From Candidatus Peribacteraceae bacterium (GTDB lineage Bacteria; Patescibacteriota; Gracilibacteria; Peribacterales; Peribacteraceae), in the NCBI GenBank assembly GCA_028703445.1, contig JAQVMW010000001.1:62001-126000 (forward strand): 64,000 bases of DNA, given 5' to 3'. Below, piece by piece: positions 15,855 to 26,100 of the stretch. Under the pieces are notes generated by a model that was not told where the DNA came from, did not search any database, and was given only the letters and a program-made list of their open reading frames with translations. The stretch's first letter is position 1. The number at the start of each line of letters is the position of its first letter. A program made the translations under genes and the position numbers.

Positions 15855-18803
15855 ATGGATGCAATCGTCGTCAAAGGTGCGAAAATGCATAACCTGAAGA
15901 ACGTGGATGTGACGATCCCGAGGAACAAGCTGACCGTCATCACGGGGTTGTCCGGTTCGGGAAAATCCTCCCTCGCCTTCGATACGATCTTCGCGGAAGG
16001 GCAGCGCCGGTACGTCGAGAGCCTTTCCTCCTACGCCCGCCAGTTCATCGCGCAGATGGAAAAACCCGAAGTGGAAAGTATCGACGGACTCTCGCCGGCC
16101 ATCTCCATTGACCAGAAGACATCCGCCCGAAATCCCCGCTCCACCGTGGGCACCGTAACGGAAATCTACGACTACATGCGTCTGCTCTGGAGCAAGGCGG
16201 GGCACGTGCACTGCACGGTCTGCCATCGGGAATTGAGCCAGCAGTCCTCCACGCTGATCATCGAGACCATCGCGGCGATGCCGGAAGGCACGAAAGTATT
16301 CCTGCTCGCTCCCATCATCGAGGGACGCAAGGGGTCACACGTCAAAATACTCGACTCGATCCGCCGCGAGGGATTCGTGCGCATGCGCGTGGACGGACAA
16401 ATCGTCACGACGGATGAGGAAACGGAGTTGGACCCGAAGAAAAACCACACCATCGAGATCGTCGTGGACCGCCTGATCGTGCGCGACCTCAAGACGAAAG
16501 AAGGAGAGATGAACCCCAACCGTTCCCGCCTGGCAGACTCGGTGGAGCTCGCGATCAAGAAAGGAGAAGGCTCGCTGATCGTGCTGGATGCCGACACGAA
16601 CAAGGGAGCGCGCTTCTCGGAGCGTTTCGCCTGCCCGGATCACCCCAATGAAAGCGTGGCGCAATTGGAACCGCGCAACTTCTCGTTCAATTCCCCGCAC
16701 GGTGCCTGCGATGTCTGCCATGGACTCGGCGCCATCCAGCAGGTGGACGAGGCTGCGATCATCCCGAACCCCCGTCTCAGTCTCTCCGAAGGAGCAATTC
16801 ACCCGTGGGCCACCTCCGTTTCGCGCATGGGCTTCACCACGCGTCTGCTCGAGGCGCTCGCCGCGCGACTGGAATTCAGTATGAATACCCCGTGGGAAAA
16901 ACTCGCGCCGGAGCATCGCGAGGCGATTCTTCATGGCTCATCCGAAAGACTCTCCATCACAATGGAAGGTGAAAAAATCGACGGTAACTACGAAACGACC
17001 TTCGAGGGTGTGATTCCCAATCTCGAACGTCGGCACCGCGAGACGGATAGCAGTTACGTGCGCCAGCAGATCGAGGAGTACATGCTGGAGCTCCCCTGCC
17101 CCAGCTGTAATGGCAGACGGTTGAAGAAAGAAATCCTCGGCGTGACCGTGGGGGACAAAAACATCGTCGATGCCACTGACCTGAGCGTGAGCGCGGCCAA
17201 AACATTCTTTGAGGGACTGATCCCGACGAAAGAATTAAGAATGAAGAATAAAGAATTAAGCACGATTGGCTCCGAGAAACGAGAAACGAAAAACGAAAAA
17301 CCGGCAATGTTGTCCGCGTACGAATACGCCGTGGTCAGCAAAGTGCTTAAAGAAATCATCGCGCGTCTCTCCTTTCTCGAGAACGTCGGGCTCACGTACT
17401 TAACGCTCTCCCGTTCGGCAGCCACGCTCTCGGGCGGCGAGGCGCAGCGCATCCGGCTGGCGACGCAGATCGGCTCCGCACTGCAGGGCGTGCTGTACGT
17501 GCTCGATGAGCCGAGTATCGGCCTGCACCAGCGCGACAATGCCCGGCTCATTGCGACCCTCATGAAGCTCCGTGATCTGGGCAACACCGTCATCGTCGTG
17601 GAGCACGACGAAGAAACGATGCGCGCCGCGGACTACCTGCTCGAGATCGGGCCCGGCGCCGGGAAGTACGGCGGAGAGGTCATCGCGGAGGGTTCGCCCG
17701 AGGAGATCGTGAAGAATGCCAAATCCGTCACCGGCCAGTACTTGAGCGGTAAAAAAATCATTCCGACTCCGACGAAGCGGCGCAAGGGAACGGGCAAGAC
17801 CCTACGCATCCTTGATGCCTACCACCACAATCTGCAGCACATCGACGTCACATTGCCCCTCGGCGCCTTCATCGGCGTCACGGGGATTTCGGGTTCGGGA
17901 AAATCGAGCCTCATCCACGGCATCCTGGCTCCCGAACTGCAGCGCGTGCTCAACGGCGCCAAGTCGCGCCCGCAGGACGTGAAGGCGATTGAGGGCTTGG
18001 GCGAGCTCGACAAGGCTATCGTCATCGACCAGTCCCCCATCGGCCGCACGCCGCGCAGTAATCCAGCCACGTACACCGGCCTCTTCACCGAAATCCGCGA
18101 CGTCTACTCCTCGCTCCCCGAATCCAAGCTGCGCGGGTACAAGACCGGCCGCTTCAGCTTCAACGTGAAGGGCGGGCGCTGCGAGGACTGCGAGGGCGAC
18201 GGCATGAAGCGGATCGAAATGCACTTTCTGCCGGACGTGTTCGTGACGTGCGAGACCTGCAAAGGCCAGCGCTACAACCGCGAGACACTGGAAATCACGT
18301 ACAAGGGAAAGACGATTGCCGACGCGCTCGACATGACCGTGCGCGAGGCTCTGGGATTCTTCTCGGCGCTCCCGGGCATCAAGAGAAAATTGCAGACACT
18401 GGAGGATGTGGGCCTCGGCTACCTGCACCTGGGGCAGAGCGCGACCACCCTCTCCGGCGGGGAGGCGCAGCGTGTGAAACTGGCCACCGAGCTCACCAAG
18501 CGCGCCACCGGCCGGACCTTCTACATCCTGGATGAGCCCACGACGGGGCTCCACTTCGACGACATCGCGCGGCTGCTCGACGTGCTTCAGCGGCTCGTGG
18601 ACAAGGGTAACACCGTCCTCGTGATCGAACACAACCTCGACGTCATCAAGTCCGTGGATCACGTGCTCGACTTGGGTCCCGAAGGCGGCGACGCGGGCGG
18701 AAAAATCGTGGCGCAGGGCACGCCCGAAGAAGTGGCGAACGTGAAGGGAAGCTTCACCGGCGAGTACCTGAGCGGAATGCTGGCAAAGCCGAAGAAAGCG
18801 TGA
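15855..18803 (+). CDS. uvrA: Excinuclease ABC subunit A
   Basis: Damage-sensing ATPase of nucleotide excision repair; a dimer loads UvrB on DNA. Two ABC modules are present: Walker [14 protein letters not shown] and [13 protein letters not shown], signatures [13 protein letters not shown] and [13 protein letters not shown], and [11 protein letters not shown] and [11 protein letters not shown]. Zinc Cys pairs are [20 protein letters not shown] and CETCKG. The 982-aa length is a little long because about 25 residues of repeat-derived, Lys/Glu-rich sequence (about 459-484) lie before [14 protein letters not shown]. Confidence 0.96.
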   Translation: MDAIVVKGAKMHNLKNVDVTIPRNKLTVITGLSGSGKSSLAFDTIFAEGQRRYVESLSSYARQFIAQMEKPEVESIDGLSPAISIDQKTSARNPRSTVGTVTEIYDYMRLLWSKAGHVHCTVCHRELSQQSSTLIIETIAAMPEGTKVFLLAPIIEGRKGSHVKILDSIRREGFVRMRVDGQIVTTDEETELDPKKNHTIEIVVDRLIVRDLKTKEGEMNPNRSRLADSVELAIKKGEGSLIVLDADTNKGARFSERFACPDHPNESVAQLEPRNFSFNSPHGACDVCHGLGAIQQVDEAAIIPNPRLSLSEGAIHPWATSVSRMGFTTRLLEALAARLEFSMNTPWEKLAPEHREAILHGSSERLSITMEGEKIDGNYETTFEGVIPNLERRHRETDSSYVRQQIEEYMLELPCPSCNGRRLKKEILGVTVGDKNIVDATDLSVSAAKTFFEGLIPTKELRMKNKELSTIGSEKRETKNEKPAMLSAYEYAVVSKVLKEIIARLSFLENVGLTYLTLSRSAATLSGGEAQRIRLATQIGSALQGVLYVLDEPSIGLHQRDNARLIATLMKLRDLGNTVIVVEHDEETMRAADYLLEIGPGAGKYGGEVIAEGSPEEIVKNAKSVTGQYLSGKKIIPTPTKRRKGTGKTLRILDAYHHNLQHIDVTLPLGAFIGVTGISGSGKSSLIHGILAPELQRVLNGAKSRPQDVKAIEGLGELDKAIVIDQSPIGRTPRSNPATYTGLFTEIRDVYSSLPESKLRGYKTGRFSFNVKGGRCEDCEGDGMKRIEMHFLPDVFVTCETCKGQRYNRETLEITYKGKTIADALDMTVREALGFFSALPGIKRKLQTLEDVGLGYLHLGQSATTLSGGEAQRVKLATELTKRATGRTFYILDEPTTGLHFDDIARLLDVLQRLVDKGNTVLVIEHNLDVIKSVDHVLDLGPEGGDAGGKIVAQGTPEEVANVKGSFTGEYLSGMLAKPKKA
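17230..17300 (+). repeat. Low-complexity repeat in frame inside uvrA
   Basis: The tract is made of GAATTAAGAATGAAGAATAA-like units followed by CGAGAAACGAGAAACGAAAA-like units, of the kind usually found between genes. It encodes a Lys/Glu/Asn-rich loop in UvrA and does not break the frame. Confidence 0.65.
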
Positions 18804-18879
18804 GTGCGACTGCGGAAATCAAATGAGGGCCGATGGAGTATACTGAGGATTCTTTTCCCTACGCCCTACCCCCTATCGC

Positions 18880-19458
18880 ATGGTTCTCATCAACGATAAC
18901 TCCTCGGTCCTGAACATCGGCGATCCCCTGCCGCACTTTCGCTTGCCCGCCGTGGACGGACTGACCGTGGACACGCGCGCGATCAAGGATCCGTTCCTCG
19001 CCGTGATTTTCACCTGCAACCACTGCCCGTACGCGCAGGCATACGAAGACCGCATCCTCGAAATCGCGGAGCACTTCGATCAGGAGGGCGTACAGGTCAT
19101 TCTGATCAACAGCAATGACTCTACGGATTATCCGCAGGATTCCTTTGCAGCCATGAAGGAGCGCTATGAGGCAGAAGGGTATCCCTGCCCCTACTGCCGG
19201 GACGAAACGCAGGAAGTCGCCCGGGCATTCGGGGCGCTCGCAACACCGCACTGTTTCGTCTTCGGTCGCGACCGCACGCTCCGGTACAAAGGCAGAGTGG
19301 ATGACAACTGGGAACACCCCGATCAGGTGAAGCACAGAAACCTCTGGGATGCGCTCGATGCGCTCGTCGAGAACCGCGAACCGCCCGTTCACGAAGCCAA
19401 TGCCATTGGGTGCAGTATTAAGTGGAAGAACGAGAAGCTCCTCCACGCCGAAGCGTAA
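18880..19458 (+). CDS. Thioredoxin-fold peroxiredoxin/redoxin protein
   Basis: 192 aa, AhpC/TSA-like redoxin fold. The start of the fold is IGDPLPHFRLPAVDG. The active-site region is FTCNHCPYAQAYEDR, a CxxC with the peroxidatic-type Cys after Thr. PCPYCRDETQEVARAFGA and PHCFVFGRDR follow. There is no signal peptide, so it is probably a cytosolic thiol reductase or peroxidase. The exact substrate is unknown. A TATACT -10 lies about 38 nt upstream. Confidence 0.85.
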   Translation: MVLINDNSSVLNIGDPLPHFRLPAVDGLTVDTRAIKDPFLAVIFTCNHCPYAQAYEDRILEIAEHFDQEGVQVILINSNDSTDYPQDSFAAMKERYEAEGYPCPYCRDETQEVARAFGALATPHCFVFGRDRTLRYKGRVDDNWEHPDQVKHRNLWDALDALVENREPPVHEANAIGCSIKWKNEKLLHAEA

Positions 19459-19494
19459 GAAGGAACAAAGACAGGAATGCCATCGAATGCTGCA

Positions 19495-20658
19495 TCAAGT
19501 GGCAGAAGATGGTTTTGACCGTTGCGCTCTCTCCAATGACTCGGGTGAACGCGTCACACGCACTTCCGCCACGATGTGTTCATGATCGGGAGCCTCTTTG
19601 AAAATATGAGGATGACTGATGACAGCCATGCCACCCATCTCTCCCACGCGCCATGAGAATTTGTCGGGATGGAGGCGCGGCATGATTCCATAATTCGGCT
19701 CATTGAAACTGGTGGAAATATCGGTGATCGCGCAGATCACCGGCTGCTGATTGTCGGGCGTCGTGTTGTCCTGAAGAATTCTCGCAACTGCTCTCGCTGC
19801 AATTTCGGAATTATTTGCCGCGACCATTTCATGAATTTTGCGATACACGTCTGACCGTGCACGATCTCTTCGCGCGCTGGGAGGAAGAGCCCCGCGTGAT
19901 TCGTCGGATGTCACCTCACGCCAGCGTTCGTACAGGTGAGACTCGGTCGCCGCATTGGTTCCTGCGAGCACCATCGGTAGCACCGTAAAATGGAGAGGAA
20001 CAGGTTCACCTTCGTTGACTTCGATTCGCAGGTTTCCTGCACTCTTGGCCCCCACCACATTGCCGGGCATCCTGACGGGATTATCTGCAACGTTTAAGAG
20101 TTCTTCACCCAACTGTTGCTGCAGTGAATCCACGGTCACTTGATGGAATTGCTTCATGGCTGCATCAAAGAACTCCTGCTCTGTCTCCACATTTTCAAGA
20201 ATCGCTCTAATGCGATTACGAAACATGGTACTCAAGCCGCGCGTCAGATCGAACTGCATGCCAAAAACACGGTCGGGAGACAGCCCATTCTGAATAAGAT
20301 TCTGTACGGCGGAACGCACCGCATTCAGAGAAAAATCAATGACGATAATCCGATGGAGTTCGGAGAGAATGACGTTTGCAGTATGCACACTGATGTCATG
20401 ACCCACCGGCTGAAACCCCGGTCCCACCAGGCCGACATTCATTTCATTGAGGTTCAGCCTCTTCTCCTGTGAAACTTTCAGAATCCTGTTTGCAATGGTC
20501 GTGTCCATCCGGTCGTAATGCGTAGTCCATGCCTCAGGATGCCCCTCCTGATTCCTTCCCCACTCTCCTTCCTTGAGATAAAGATCATAGTCGGCAGCGG
20601 TGGGCTCGAAGAGCACGGAAAGTGGATCGATGGGGCCGTCGACGAAACGTTCTTGCAT
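19495..20658 (-). CDS. Rossmann-like protein, unknown function
   Basis: 387 aa, cytosolic. The segment NVGLVGPGFQPVGHDISVH followed by HRIIVIDFSLNAV looks like motifs I and II of a class I SAM-dependent methyltransferase, with FGMQFDLTRGLS as a possible motif III. The C-terminal half has ICAITDISTSFNEPNYG and GEMGGMAVISHPHIFKE. A methyltransferase activity is only an inference; no named family is recognised. It lies head-to-tail after the RelA/SpoT gene on the same strand. Confidence 0.6.
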   Translation of the reverse strand: MQERFVDGPIDPLSVLFEPTAADYDLYLKEGEWGRNQEGHPEAWTTHYDRMDTTIANRILKVSQEKRLNLNEMNVGLVGPGFQPVGHDISVHTANVILSELHRIIVIDFSLNAVRSAVQNLIQNGLSPDRVFGMQFDLTRGLSTMFRNRIRAILENVETEQEFFDAAMKQFHQVTVDSLQQQLGEELLNVADNPVRMPGNVVGAKSAGNLRIEVNEGEPVPLHFTVLPMVLAGTNAATESHLYERWREVTSDESRGALPPSARRDRARSDVYRKIHEMVAANNSEIAARAVARILQDNTTPDNQQPVICAITDISTSFNEPNYGIMPRLHPDKFSWRVGEMGGMAVISHPHIFKEAPDHEHIVAEVRVTRSPESLERAQRSKPSSAT

Positions 20659-20691
20659 TGAAAGGAGAAAGGGGCAAATTTTGACACAATT

Positions 20692-22626
20692 TCACCGCTT
20701 TCGCAAGATTCTTTTCACTCCCGGCACCTCCAGGATCGCATCGTAGAGATCGCTGAATTGCTGAAAATTCTTGACCTCCAGGCGGATTTTGTAGAGAGCA
20801 TCCATCGGTGGAAATGCAAAAACCAGGAATTTTGAAATGTTGATGCCTCTTTCAGCAAAGCATTTGGAAATGCTGTAAATCATACCGGGCTGGTCACGGG
20901 AATAGATCTCCAGATCAATAAGAGATGCCTCCTTATTGAGCACGCGCGTTCGCGGGAGCAGGTGCAGCCATTTCAGAATACGAATGGTCCAGCTCGGTGG
21001 CGTAATGAGAAGATGACGGTAATTTTCAATGACTGTACCCACCGAAATCGATCCGCTGCCAACTTCCTCAAGAAGAAGATCAAAGGATGAAAAATTGCAT
21101 TCCTGCGCCAGACGTTCCTGCACAGGACTGAAGTGGAACAGCCACCAGATGGGCAGCCGGTATTTGGCGCACTCGGCCTTCAGGAGGTTCGCACCATCTT
21201 TGCGACGCTCCGCCTTGGGATGATGCCGCAAGGTCTGCCGCAGACGTTCACGCGCACGCACGGACTTCACCTTTTCCACCCACACCGTACGACGGTCTGT
21301 TTTCTCTCCGTTGAGAAGAACAAGCTCCACGGTCTCCCCTTCATTGAGAATACGCGTTGCCTCACTGACTTCGCCGCCATCCACCCGGATGCCTGCCAGA
21401 TATCGAATATTGTCCGGATCAATTTCAAAAGCAAAATCCACTCCCGTCGCACCGGCGGGCAGTGTCACGATTTCGCCGGCACCGGTAAAGACATTGATGC
21501 GCTCGGCAAGAACCGTCTGCTGCAAATTCTGGAGGTACTGCTGATCGTTAAGCGTAAAGGCATGCAATGCACTCAGCGCATGGTAGACATCCCCTCCATT
21601 CTCCGATTCCCACGAAGAAATCTTGCGCTTGAACGAATACTCATGAATGACAGCAGTCTGAATCCGCAAACGAAACTCGTGGCTCTGCGAAAGGAACACT
21701 GTCGTATGGAGGGCTCGATATCCGTTAGGCTGCGGCGTGGAAATGTAATCACGAAAAGAGGCCGGACGCGCCTGATGGTGCTCATGAATTTCGCCCAGAA
21801 GCCAGTAACATTCCAGCGGAGATGACCGCTGCACAATGAGCAGACCGGAATCAATGGCATTCGCGTTTGTGAGACGGCTTAAGACACGTTGCATTTTGAT
21901 GAAGATTTCATAGTCGGTCATCAGCGAAAGCTCTGCATGGACTTCTGCACCCGTCTCCTGATTCACCTGCTGAATGAACTGGACACGCTCTCCACTCACT
22001 TCTGCCCGCACACGCTCAATGGCCTGATGCCACTCTTTACTCTCCTGAGGATACGCAACGGGAAAACAAATCTCTTCGAATTGCTTCTTCGCCTCCCACC
22101 ATCCGACGAGCCGGGCAAATGGAACGTAGATATCCAGCGTTTCGAGGGCGATGCGTTCCCGCTTCTGCTGCCGCAGAGCGGAAAGCGTTTCTACATTATG
22201 AAGCCGGTCTGCGATCTTGATCAGGATGACACGCAAATCATCGTTGGCCGTGAGCAGCATTTTTCGTAGTGACGCAACCTGCCGGTCCGAAAGTCTGCCC
22301 TCGTAGAGACTCTTGCTCATCTTCGTCACCCCCTCCACCAGATGCGCCACTGTCTTGCCAAATTCGCTCTCGATCTGTTCAACAGTCGCATGACCATCCT
22401 CCACCGTATCATGCAACAGAGCGGCGATGAGCATATCCTTCTGGGCTTCCAGTCGTGCAAGATAGAGAGCCGTCGTGATGGGATGGATTACATAGGCCTC
22501 GCCCGATTCCCGCTTCTGTCCTTCATGCAACTGCACAGAACGCGCAAGTGCACGCTCCACCTCCTCCCGATCTCGCACCCGAAGGTACAAAAGAGAATCA
22601 CGGAACTGGTGGTCAATTCCCGCCAT
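20692..22626 (-). CDS. RelA/SpoT-type (p)ppGpp synthetase/hydrolase
   Basis: Stringent-response enzyme. The HD hydrolase domain (about 25-190) has YVIHPITTALYL, LLHDTVEDG and KIADRLHNVETL. The synthetase region has YISTPQPNGYRALHTTVF, with the catalytic site less canonical than in Rel. A TGS domain (INVFTGAGEIVTLPAGAT) and a C-terminal ACT domain (SRDQPGMIYSISKCFAERG) follow. It has 644 aa. TATAAT at 22635-22640 overlaps an upstream ATG, so ATG at 22626, 8 nt downstream, is the start. Confidence 0.9.
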   Translation of the reverse strand: MAGIDHQFRDSLLYLRVRDREEVERALARSVQLHEGQKRESGEAYVIHPITTALYLARLEAQKDMLIAALLHDTVEDGHATVEQIESEFGKTVAHLVEGVTKMSKSLYEGRLSDRQVASLRKMLLTANDDLRVILIKIADRLHNVETLSALRQQKRERIALETLDIYVPFARLVGWWEAKKQFEEICFPVAYPQESKEWHQAIERVRAEVSGERVQFIQQVNQETGAEVHAELSLMTDYEIFIKMQRVLSRLTNANAIDSGLLIVQRSSPLECYWLLGEIHEHHQARPASFRDYISTPQPNGYRALHTTVFLSQSHEFRLRIQTAVIHEYSFKRKISSWESENGGDVYHALSALHAFTLNDQQYLQNLQQTVLAERINVFTGAGEIVTLPAGATGVDFAFEIDPDNIRYLAGIRVDGGEVSEATRILNEGETVELVLLNGEKTDRRTVWVEKVKSVRARERLRQTLRHHPKAERRKDGANLLKAECAKYRLPIWWLFHFSPVQERLAQECNFSSFDLLLEEVGSGSISVGTVIENYRHLLITPPSWTIRILKWLHLLPRTRVLNKEASLIDLEIYSRDQPGMIYSISKCFAERGINISKFLVFAFPPMDALYKIRLEVKNFQQFSDLYDAILEVPGVKRILRKR

Positions 22627-22691
22627 GATTGGCAATTATATCACGAAATCGTCTTCTGCAGGACTTTTTTGCACCTTCAAAATGAGTGATT

Positions 22692-23003
22692 TTATGGACA
22701 ATGCCCACGATGATTACCAACCACCGCCACGAGGAGCCCTAAAACGGCAGCGGTTAACGAGGAAATTGTATGACGACGATCCCGTTGCAATTCATCAGAT
22801 ACGGCTTGCTGCAGGTTATGTTCTTCCTCACGAATAACCCTACCCATGCCAAGTTGTGATAAAGCCTGGCGCGCCCGCAGAACAGCCGGATCAATGATGT
22901 CCCGTTGATCAGTTTCGGCCACCCCTTCCTGCGCAGACGCAAGCGTCGATCCATCATCCAGAATTCTCTGCGTGCCGTTGCTGGCATTAGTTAATACGGG
23001 CAT
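22692..23003 (-). CDS. Small tail-anchored-like protein
   Basis: 103 aa. A polar, helical N-terminal part (VLRARQALSQLGMGRV, REEEHNLQQAVSDELQRD) ends in one hydrophobic segment (SSLTAAVLGLLVAVVG) close to the C-terminus, as in tail-anchored membrane proteins. A TTGACA lies about 45 nt upstream. No family is recognised. It is divergent from ileS. Confidence 0.55.
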   Translation of the reverse strand: MPVLTNASNGTQRILDDGSTLASAQEGVAETDQRDIIDPAVLRARQALSQLGMGRVIREEEHNLQQAVSDELQRDRRHTISSLTAAVLGLLVAVVGNHRGHCP

Positions 23004-23142
23004 AAAACTTCAGAGCTAAATATTCTCAAGGAATCGGTCTAGTGTCAAAAACTTTCACTATGAAATTGGGCATTTTTTCCTATCACAAATTCATACAGGT
23101 CGGGTTACATCACCTCACAGCGTTTGCTGTACACTGACATCG

Positions 23143-26100
23143 ATGTTCGACCCCGTGGATCCCAAGCAGCGGCTGCCGGAACTGGAGGAAGGCATCCTCC
23201 GCTACTGGCAGGAGGAAGACATCTTTAAGAGGAGTCTCCGGCTTCGTTCGACAGGGACGGGCGACCTGCTGGATGGTCCCGTGGGAGGCAAAGGGGAAGC
23301 ATTTTCGTTCTACGACGGCCCGCCGTTCGCCACGGGTCTGCCCCACTACGGACACCTGCTTGCCGGCACGATCAAGGACGTGATCCCCCGCTACCAGACG
23401 ATGCGGGGCAAGTACGTAGAACGCCGGTTCGGCTGGGACTGCCACGGGCTGCCCGTTGAGAACCTGGTCGAGAAGGAACAGAACATCGCATCGCGCCGTG
23501 AGATCGAGCAGATGGGCGTGGATACATTCAACGCGCTCTGCCGCACCTCCGTGCAGCGCTACACGAAAGAGTGGCGGACGGTCGTTTCGCGTATGGGCCG
23601 CTTCGTGGACATGGACAATGACTACCGCACCATGGACCCCGAGTACATGGAATCGATTTGGTGGGTCTTTAATCAGCTGCACACGAAGGGACTCGTCTAC
23701 GAGGGACGGAAAGCCATGCAGGTCTGCCCTCGTTGCGAAACGCCGCTCAGTAACTTCGAGGTGACGCAGGGCTACAAGGATATCGATGACATCGCCGTCA
23801 CGTGGAAGTTCAGGCTCGCGGGAGAAAAGAACACCTTCGTGCTCGCCTGGACCACCACGCCGTGGAGCACGCTCTCCACGATGGGACTCTCCATCAAACC
23901 CGATGCTCTGTACGCCAAGGTTCGCGCAGGCGACGAAGACCTGATCATGGTGAAGAGTCGGGTGGCAGAGGTGATGAAAGGAACGGAACAGTTTGAAATC
24001 GTCGATGAATTCCCCGGCAGGAAACTGGTGGGCAAGGCCTACGAACACATCGCCCCCTGGTACGGGGAAATTCCGGAGGTCAAAAAGAATCCCCATGTCT
24101 ACCACATCTTCGCCGCGGACTACGTGGATCCGTCGGAGGGAACGGGCATCGTGACGATCAACGGCTCGTACGGCGAGATCGATATGGAGGCGGCGAAAAA
24201 GAACAAGCTGCCCATCATCATGGACGTGCAGATGAACGGCCACTTCGGCCCCGAGGCCGGCCCCTACGCGGGCATGCACGTGGAAGACGGGGAGAAACAG
24301 ATCATCGAAGACTCCCGCAAAAAGAGATTCGTCTGGCGCAAAGAGACCTATCGGCACAGCTATCCCCACTGCTGGCGGTGCGAGACGCCGCTCCTCAACT
24401 ACGCCACGAGCTCGTGGTTCGTGAACGTTTCGAAAATCAAGGAAGACATTCTCGCGTCCAATGCCAAAACCACGTGGGTCCCCGCGCACGTGCGCGACGG
24501 AAGGTTCGGCAAGTGGCTCGCAGGCGCGCGCGACTGGGCGATCAGCCGCAACCGCTACTGGGGCACTCCCCTGCCGATCTGGCGCTGCAATGAAACAAAA
24601 GATCTGACGGTGATCCAGAGCCGCGACGAACTCATGGCACAGCAACGCATCCGCTTCACCAAGGTATCGGTCCTGCGGCACGGAGAGAGTGAAGGAAATT
24701 TGGTGCCGGTTTATCAGGGCACCTGCCCGGGCACGCACTTGACGGCAACGGGAAAGAAACAGGCTGCGGCTGCGGCGGATTTTCTGAATGCTGGAGAAAT
24801 CTCCGCCATCTACTGTTCGCCCTTGGACCGGACGAAAGAAACCGCGGCGATCATCGCGAAGGCGACAGGTGCTCCCGTGATCGTGGATGAACGCCTGCAC
24901 GAAGTGCTCTTCGGGGACTATGAAGGCAAGACCGTCGACTTCTCGGATTTGACCTTCGTGAAAGCGCGCAGGGCTCACAAGCTCGAAACCAATGCCCCCG
25001 AAAGCATCTATCACTTTCCGGGCATGGAGACGTTTGGCGCCGTGCACGAGCGCATCAGCGCATTCCTCGAAGAAGTTCTCCCCCGGTACCGCGGCGGCCA
25101 CATCGTCATCGTCACGCATGCCGACCCGCTCCAGAACATCCAGCACTTCTTCACGCTGGAAGATCCCATGAAACTGAATCACCGGCCGTATCCCCGGTAT
25201 GCCGAGCCCGTAACCTTCTTCTGGGACCATCGCACTCAATCCCAACTCGACCTGCACAAGCACATCGTGGATGACATCATGTGGGGCGCTTCGGAGCAGA
25301 AGAATGACATTCAACTGACCTTGGTTCGCCACGGCGAAACGGACTACAACGCGAAAGATATCGTCAATGGCGGCAATGTCGACACGCTCCTCAATGAGAC
25401 GGGACGCTCTCAGGTCCGCGCACTCGCCAAGAAACTCAAGAAGAAGAAATACGACGTGATCATTTCGTCGAATCTGAAACGCGCCGTCGAAACGGCAGAG
25501 ATCCTCAGCGCGGAACTGAAGGTGCCGCATGCGGCCCGGTGGAAGGAACTGAATGAGCGCGACACGGGTGATTGGTCCGGCAAGCCCGAACAGAAGTACC
25601 GGACCGCTCTGCCGAATGGCGTGATCGCAAGCCCCGGGCTCTCTCCTCTGACTCCTCCGGGCGGCGAAAGCTTCGAAGCATTCCTGCGGCGATTGGAAGA
25701 AGCTTTGCAGCGCATCCGCGCGGAATACCCGGGCAAGCGCGTGCTCGTGGCCTGTCATGGCGGCCCGCTGAAATGCCTGCAGGCACTGGTTGACAATCTC
25801 TCCCTCGCGGAAGCGGCGGCACTCGCACCCAAGAACGCCGAGACGATTGATCTCAAGCTCCCGGCCCTCATGCAACGCATTCCGGAGGTGCTCGACTGCT
25901 GGTTCGAATCCGGTTCCATGCCGTACGCGCAGAGCCACTTCCCTTTCGCGTTCAGTAAGAACAACCACAATTCCAAGTTCCCACCCGGGTTCCCGGCGGA
26001 CTTCATCGCCGAGGGCATGGACCAGACGCGCGGGTGGTTCTACACCCTCATGATCCTGTCGACGGCTCTCTACAAGCAACCCGCGTTTTTGAACTGCATC

